Assembly (NCBI GenBank): GCA_014529385.2
Contig: CM043969.1
Span: forward strand, 16,508,446-16,568,445
DNA from: Adiantum capillus-veneris
Lineage: Eukaryota > Streptophyta > Polypodiopsida > Polypodiales > Pteridaceae
Direction of reading: 5' to 3'
DNA: 60,000 nucleotides
Numbering within the stretch: position 1 is the stretch's first letter; each line of letters begins with the position of its first letter. Positions 55,386 through 60,000 of this stretch are shown here, piece by piece. The notes beneath the pieces were generated by a model. It was given only the letters and a program-made list of their open reading frames with translations, was not told the origin of the DNA and did no database searches. Made by a program: the position numbers and the translations under genes.

Positions 55386-58300
55386 TTAGATGGCTCTTTC
55401 TAAAACATATTCTTCTCGCCTCAGAATTCCACATTTCGAGGCTCCACACATCCATAACTCCTTGGGCTTACCTAACCAAGCTGGAAATTCGGATTCTGCC
55501 AAAGTAGCTAAATCAAACTCCTCTACCGGTGTTCGGTTCACATCTTTGTAGCTATGGCCTCTCAGGTTCACACGTGTAGTGGTTTCCATATTTCTCAAGT
55601 ATATGTGATCGTAGCCCCAATCCTGAACCATTTTCAACTGTCTCATGAATGGTCTTCCCAGTATGATATCATAGTTATTCTCCTTGCCAAAATCGACAAT
55701 AGCAAAAGTATGTTCGTATTCAATGCCGCAAGAAGTTACTATGACTTTCTCTAATAACCCCATAGGTTTCTCCATGTGTCCATCTGCTAATTGGAGTTTC
55801 AACCTAGTCTTCCTTATTGCTGGTTTTCCCCATTTTTTCCAGATTTCTTTTGTAGCAATGGCTACCCCAGCTCCGCTGTCTAGTATTGCCATCGTGTTCA
55901 CTCCTTGGAATTCAACTGGTAAGGTTGTATTCCCGTCTTCACCTTCACAATACTCTCCGACCTTGTTTAAGGGTACAGGCTTAGCGTTCTTTTGTGGTTT
56001 GCTCAGCTCTTGTATACCCTCTTGCACTCTCGATGTTGGGTCTTTTATCCCAAATTTCTCCAAGCATTTTCCTACAGTGGTCCACATATGTGGTCTTAGC
56101 CTTAAAAGCTCAGCTAGAGTGATAGTGCATGTCACTGGTGTTGACAAGATCTCTATCAATCCTTGCAAGTCCATGACTTTTTCTGATGAAATTCTTCGTG
56201 AGGGAAGTGCTCTAATCTCGGATTTTGCTTCATACTCTCCTAAGTATGAAGGTAAGGTATTCAGTGAATGAGGTTTGCTCTCCATTGTTCTAACAGAGCC
56301 CCCATCTCCCCAGTAAGATTGCAAATCCAAGTCCACTTGAGATCCTGCCTCAAATTCCACTATGGGAGGATTCCTGATGTCCTTTTCCCAATTTGTCTGA
56401 TTAGCTTGGCAACTTAGATCGTTTGCAAAGTTTGCCTCTCTCACTTGTTTCCAAAATTCATTGTAATCCTCATCTCTTTCGTAAGACCTCTGTATGACTG
56501 GATGAAAACTCTCTATCTCCTGATCGGTTGTGTTCAATACTATGTGGTCATCTTTGTGTGCATTTTCAGGCTTTTGTGCACTGGGAGTCTTTTTAGCTAC
56601 CCGTGAAATGATAGTCTCTTGCTGAATTGGGTTTTTCGTTCCACAATTCATTTTTTCTCTTGGTGGTTCTAATAAGGCTTGTGCGGTCTCGATCATTCTC
56701 TGGCACATTTCAAGTCTCAGCTTTTCCAATTTCGCGTTTAGGTATGTCATCCACCTCTGTTTTTGTGTTTGGTTGTTCTTTAACCTAGCTTCGTAAGCTC
56801 TCATCAGTGCGTCCAATGGTTCGTGTACTTTGTCGACTAGCACTGATTCCCCTGAGCTTAAGCTCGTTGTTTCTTTGACACTCTTTTGTTTCGTTCTTTC
56901 TAAACTCATCTCTCGTTTCCCATTTTGACTCTCAAGTTTTTCTAATCTATCTTTAGTTCGCTTTAGTTCTTCAGCTAGAATAGTGTCTTCACGTTCTTTT
57001 CTCAACTTCATGCGTGCTTTTCTAGCTTTCCATGTGTTTCTCTGACTCCGCGGTCCTTGACTAACCACTTCAGTCGCTAACTTTCCATTCTCAGGTTCTC
57101 TAGTGGTTTTCTTAGCTTGAGCTCTAGTAACAACTTGCGTTGGTATCAGAGTTTCATTTTCAGAACCACTGCTGGTAGGAATAGTTTCTAGCATATTCAA
57201 TGTCGTCTTTTGCACTTTGTTTGGATTCTTTGAACAATCCTCAATGAAGTGAGTAACCCCACACTCAGTGCAATAAGAGTTAATTCTAATGATTTCCGTA
57301 TGTGGACAAACATTCATCAGATGGTCACCTCCACACTTGTAACAGGGTCCTAGTGCTGGTCTTGGTCCCACTTGATTCGTCCTTTGTGGATAGGATGGTC
57401 TTTGTCCTGTTAACCCTCCATGAGCTATGAAAATCAATGTTCTTGTGTCCAAATTGTATCTCTCTTCATCATAAGCACTTGTAACTGTTGGTGTTCCAAC
57501 ATTCCCAATCATGCCCCATGGTTCTGGTTGTTTGGGTTCTTCTGGTGGGTAATACACAGTTGGAGACATATGTGCACCAGATTCTTCATAATAGGCTTGA
57601 ACATGCACTAAGGCTTGTTCTTCCTGATTCTCTAAGGTTGGTGCATATCTAATGCCCACTGGTCTTGCTCCTGGTAAAGGTGGTTGTTGTCCCAATATCG
57701 ATTGCGGTCTTTCTATCCCCATAGGTCCTGGTACATTTCCCGTTGGGTATCGAGGTACTGGATGTACCTGAGGTGGTGCTAATTGAGCAGGAGGTGCATA
57801 CTGACGCTCCCTTACATACCCTTTGTTGTAATAGCACTCCTCTGTTGGATGGTTTGTCCATTTTTGTTCAATAGCACACCATTTCAGTGGTTTTGGCAAT
57901 GGTTTTTGGTATGGTGCCATCTTTTTTAGAGCATCTTCTATCATTTGCTCTACATTTGGCATGGTTGTTGTTTGAACATTCTTTTTAGTGGTAGTTTCAC
58001 TCGCTATGGAGGAAGAGCTACTGGATGCAAAATCTGTGTCCGCTGACACCTCTCCATAAACCGTACAATTATCCAGTAAGTACAATGCTTCTCTCGTTAC
58101 TTGCTCGAAACTTGTACAAGCTTTCAAGTGCAAGTCCTTCTTGAGAGTGTCGTTTCTCAATGCTTCAATAAAGAGAACAGATAGTATGTCATCTTGTGGT
58201 CGTTCACGTACTGGACATCTCTCAATGTATTGTTTGAAGCGAAGTGAAGCTTCCTTCACTTTTTCGTGTTCTCTCTGTTTAAAAGCATATATTTGTGAGA

Positions 58301-58406
58301 CCGTATTGTGCTTAATCCCTCGTTTTGAGAATTCCTCAGCAAACTCTCTTAGCAAATGATCAATGTCATGGAATCCCCCTCTGTTCAGTGGTTGAAACCA
58401 TGTCAA
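55386..58406 (-). CDS. E7 gag C-terminal part and protease
   Basis: 1,006 codons. The first 150 residues complete the Retrotrans_gag domain (LLREFAEEFSKRGIKHNTVS, LRFKQYIERCPVRERP). A Pro-rich region follows. Then two knuckles with shortened spacing, CYKCGGDHLMNVC and CTECGVTHFIEDC (C-x2-C-x3-H-x4-C), a long basic helix region (about 480-620), and a retropepsin near 835-940 with AILDSGAGVAIATKEIWKK and IILGRPFMRQL. The ORF ends with TAA at 55386-55388, but coding-like sequence homologous to E4 goes on (GPTTKFCDKDGYDVVPYFM). This TAA may be a mutation. Confidence 0.9.
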   Translation of the reverse strand: MTWFQPLNRGGFHDIDHLLREFAEEFSKRGIKHNTVSQIYAFKQREHEKVKEASLRFKQYIERCPVRERPQDDILSVLFIEALRNDTLKKDLHLKACTSFEQVTREALYLLDNCTVYGEVSADTDFASSSSSSIASETTTKKNVQTTTMPNVEQMIEDALKKMAPYQKPLPKPLKWCAIEQKWTNHPTEECYYNKGYVRERQYAPPAQLAPPQVHPVPRYPTGNVPGPMGIERPQSILGQQPPLPGARPVGIRYAPTLENQEEQALVHVQAYYEESGAHMSPTVYYPPEEPKQPEPWGMIGNVGTPTVTSAYDEERYNLDTRTLIFIAHGGLTGQRPSYPQRTNQVGPRPALGPCYKCGGDHLMNVCPHTEIIRINSYCTECGVTHFIEDCSKNPNKVQKTTLNMLETIPTSSGSENETLIPTQVVTRAQAKKTTREPENGKLATEVVSQGPRSQRNTWKARKARMKLRKEREDTILAEELKRTKDRLEKLESQNGKREMSLERTKQKSVKETTSLSSGESVLVDKVHEPLDALMRAYEARLKNNQTQKQRWMTYLNAKLEKLRLEMCQRMIETAQALLEPPREKMNCGTKNPIQQETIISRVAKKTPSAQKPENAHKDDHIVLNTTDQEIESFHPVIQRSYERDEDYNEFWKQVREANFANDLSCQANQTNWEKDIRNPPIVEFEAGSQVDLDLQSYWGDGGSVRTMESKPHSLNTLPSYLGEYEAKSEIRALPSRRISSEKVMDLQGLIEILSTPVTCTITLAELLRLRPHMWTTVGKCLEKFGIKDPTSRVQEGIQELSKPQKNAKPVPLNKVGEYCEGEDGNTTLPVEFQGVNTMAILDSGAGVAIATKEIWKKWGKPAIRKTRLKLQLADGHMEKPMGLLEKVIVTSCGIEYEHTFAIVDFGKENNYDIILGRPFMRQLKMVQDWGYDHIYLRNMETTTRVNLRGHSYKDVNRTPVEEFDLATLAESEFPAWLGKPKELWMCGASKCGILRREEYVLERAI

Positions 58407-59734
58407 TGTCGTACTTCTAGAGTAAGACCAAATCCCTCGTATTGTGTATGGAAATCTGTTATCTGCTCAGCTCTTAAGACTTGCTTAAAGAGTGACACAT
58501 GTGCATACGGATCTCCTGAACCACCATACTTCTTTGGCATACACTTTGCTACTTGAGATGGTCTCATACGTCTATGGTTTGCTACCAATCTCATTGCTCC
58601 TGTGTCCCGACTAAAGCTTTCTCTAGCATCATGGACTTCATGGGTTACCCTTGTCGGTTCCCCTGCCATGAGTCTACTACTAGGAGGTAAATGTGATAGT
58701 TCCGCTTCGAACCTTGGACCTGGAGTGGTATACGTGGGGATTGGAACTGCACTACCTCGATTCGTATCCATTGACTCTCTGGAATGTAATGATCCCATTG
58801 GTCCGGGCTTCGAGTACTGAGGTTGACTGAAAGAGTCAGCAGCCTGATTTCTTTGTCCTCCTGTTGTCATTGGGTTTTGCACTCCATTTGTTGGTGCTGG
58901 TCTTTGTGAGCTAGAAGTAACATAATACGGATGTAGTGGTCCTCCAAAGTATGTATATCCTTCTAATTCTTTCTTGCCCATTGTTGAGTATTGCCTCCCA
59001 TACTTGTCGTAAGCGGCAATTTTCACTTCCGATCCCTCTGTGTAGATAAAGACATAAAGTCTTTTTTGGTCTGTCAACTCTCTGGTGTAGGGTTCCTCAC
59101 ATCTATAATAGAGATCTTGCTCCCCATTATTATATTTGTATAGCCCCACATAGATGTTATCAGAGTTGATCCTTGTAGTTTCATTCTCTCTTCTTAACCT
59201 CGCATCAGGTAAGTTCATTATTGGTGCTTTCTCCTCAAGTTCTTCATCTACTTTGGCTTTGGTGCCCATCAATCCCCACTTGTCCACAATGTTAGGGTTT
59301 AGGAATACCAAGTACATGGTACCCTCGTCATCTAGATATCTATCTCCGCTATAGCTCACAGGCACTAAGTCCTTGAGCTCACTAGGTCTATCTTCTATCT
59401 TTACACAATAGCGGTCCATTCCATCTTTGTAGATCTTGGCACCTTGCTCATTGTCGTACTGGTATTTTATGAACAATAGCTTCATTGTGGCGGAAGGGTT
59501 TGATGATCCTGCTACCATATTTTCTCTGTTGTTCAGGTTCAAGTGTTCCAAGTGTTCGGTGAAAATCTCGTAAGATCTATCCGAAGAAGTATCAGAAACA
59601 CTTCCTTCAAAAGTCGGCTCTAATGGTTGCACCCAACTTTGGTTTACACTTCCCTCGGTTAATATGACACTTTCTTGTTCCCCTTGTTTTGGTTGGTTAT
59701 TCTGGAGATTCCTGCCCGATCTCAAATTCATCAA
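58403..59734 (-). CDS. E7 gag N-terminal part
   Basis: 443 codons from MMNLRSGRNLQNNQPKQGEQ. It holds an unfamiliar N-terminal domain (LLFIKYQYDNEQGAKIYKDG, LYVFIYTEGSEVKIAAYDKY), a Pro/Ser/Gln-rich linker, and the start of the Retrotrans_gag core (KKYGGSGDPYAHVSLFKQVL). The frame is lost at about 58410, and the core continues in the next frame. The E4 relic has one more base at this point and reads straight through, so E7 most likely lost one base. The start Met is the first in a long open frame after the leader. Confidence 0.85.
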   Translation of the reverse strand: MMNLRSGRNLQNNQPKQGEQESVILTEGSVNQSWVQPLEPTFEGSVSDTSSDRSYEIFTEHLEHLNLNNRENMVAGSSNPSATMKLLFIKYQYDNEQGAKIYKDGMDRYCVKIEDRPSELKDLVPVSYSGDRYLDDEGTMYLVFLNPNIVDKWGLMGTKAKVDEELEEKAPIMNLPDARLRRENETTRINSDNIYVGLYKYNNGEQDLYYRCEEPYTRELTDQKRLYVFIYTEGSEVKIAAYDKYGRQYSTMGKKELEGYTYFGGPLHPYYVTSSSQRPAPTNGVQNPMTTGGQRNQAADSFSQPQYSKPGPMGSLHSRESMDTNRGSAVPIPTYTTPGPRFEAELSHLPPSSRLMAGEPTRVTHEVHDARESFSRDTGAMRLVANHRRMRPSQVAKCMPKKYGGSGDPYAHVSLFKQVLRAEQITDFHTQYEGFGLTLEVRH

Positions 59735-60000
59735 TTCCCCTAAAGGACTTTAACTTTTCCGTCTCGGCAATTTGTTTTCCCAAGTTTTTGTGGTCAGAAT
59801 TGATCCAAACTGATTGATACTTGGTCAATTGTTTAATCTTGTCAGTTGGACAACTTCTGTTTCATTGAGTGAGAATTTTATTGCAGTTATGCTGAAAAAG
59901 ACATTATACGCGTATGATGTCTTTTTTCACAGATTTGGACTATTTTGGTTATGCTCACTCTCAGTAGCCCCCTTATGCTCTGTCCACTCACAAAATTCAG
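59735..60000 (-). other. E7 5' leader, partial
   Basis: Non-coding, upstream of gag. It holds the sixth palindrome. The primer site and 5' LTR lie beyond the window. Confidence 0.7.
59899..59922. repeat. 24-bp palindrome, copy 6 (leader)
   Basis: The same palindrome as in the spacer, with one C-to-T change in the left half; flanking A and T runs extend the symmetry to about 34 bases. Confidence 0.95.

Larger units (their letters stand above)
43048..60000 (-). mobile_element. E7: giant Ty3/gypsy element, incomplete at window edge
   Basis: 3' LTR, PPT, a long extra ORF, a 2.8-kb spacer with palindromes, pol, protease, gag and part of the leader, all on the minus strand; the 5' LTR lies beyond 60000. 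Its size exceeds 17 kb. The same family as the E4 relic. Only a handful of breaks are visible: a frameshift in gag, a TAA and a frameshift between protease and RT, a TAG in pol, and two stops in the extra ORF. Confidence 0.9.

Overview
This window is repeat-dense nuclear DNA, almost certainly from a land plant. It holds no gene I can assign to the host. It is built from nested LTR retrotransposons with plant-type features: Ty3/gypsy and Ty1/copia pol genes, initiator-Met or TGGCGCC-type primer sites, an extra RNase H in one element, and large post-integrase ORFs. There is no rRNA, tRNA gene, CRISPR array or prokaryotic operon. I cannot name the species. The density of nested elements suits a large plant genome.

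Layout, left to right. (1) 211-650: a fold-back MITE beside a relic with two protease-like segments (658-1690). (2) 1711-5636 and 14954-about 15373: element E1, a decayed gypsy element on the minus strand. Its 5' LTR region is split by (3) E2 (5637-14953), a nearly intact 9.3-kb dual-RNase-H gypsy element on the minus strand, with about 1% LTR divergence and a short GCAC target duplication. (4) 15374-17060: a leader and 5' LTR remnant (E3). (5) 17880-20009 and 24870-26828: E4, a decayed gypsy relic and the only plus-strand element. It is split by (6) a Ty1/copia element (20010-24864, minus) flanked by the 5-bp duplication ACCTG. (7) 26829-43047: a third gypsy family: a partial LTR A, full element E6 (LTR B 27527-28105 to LTR C 38165-38658), and a second copy E6b that shares LTR C. 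E6b carries a 677-bp TIR element with an 8-bp duplication. (8) 43048-60000 and beyond: E7, a very large gypsy element on the minus strand, of the same family as the E4 relic, inserted into the E6b integrase.

Insertion order follows from the nesting: E4 is older than the copia element and the E6 array; E6b is older than the TIR element and E7; E1 is older than E2. Each gypsy element follows LTR, PBS, gag, protease, RT, RNase H, integrase, PPT, LTR. E6 and E7 also carry a long ORF after integrase, with an N-terminal globular part, an acidic or Lys-rich middle and coiled coil.

The most unusual system is E7. Its pol polyprotein has two consecutive HHCC zinc-binding modules before the integrase core, and a second retropepsin domain after integrase followed by a Trp-motif repeat tail. 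Between pol and the extra ORF lies a 2.8-kb non-coding spacer with five copies of a 24-bp palindrome at about 284- or 135-bp spacing; a sixth copy sits in the leader. This could be a self-recognition or regulatory array; that function is inference.
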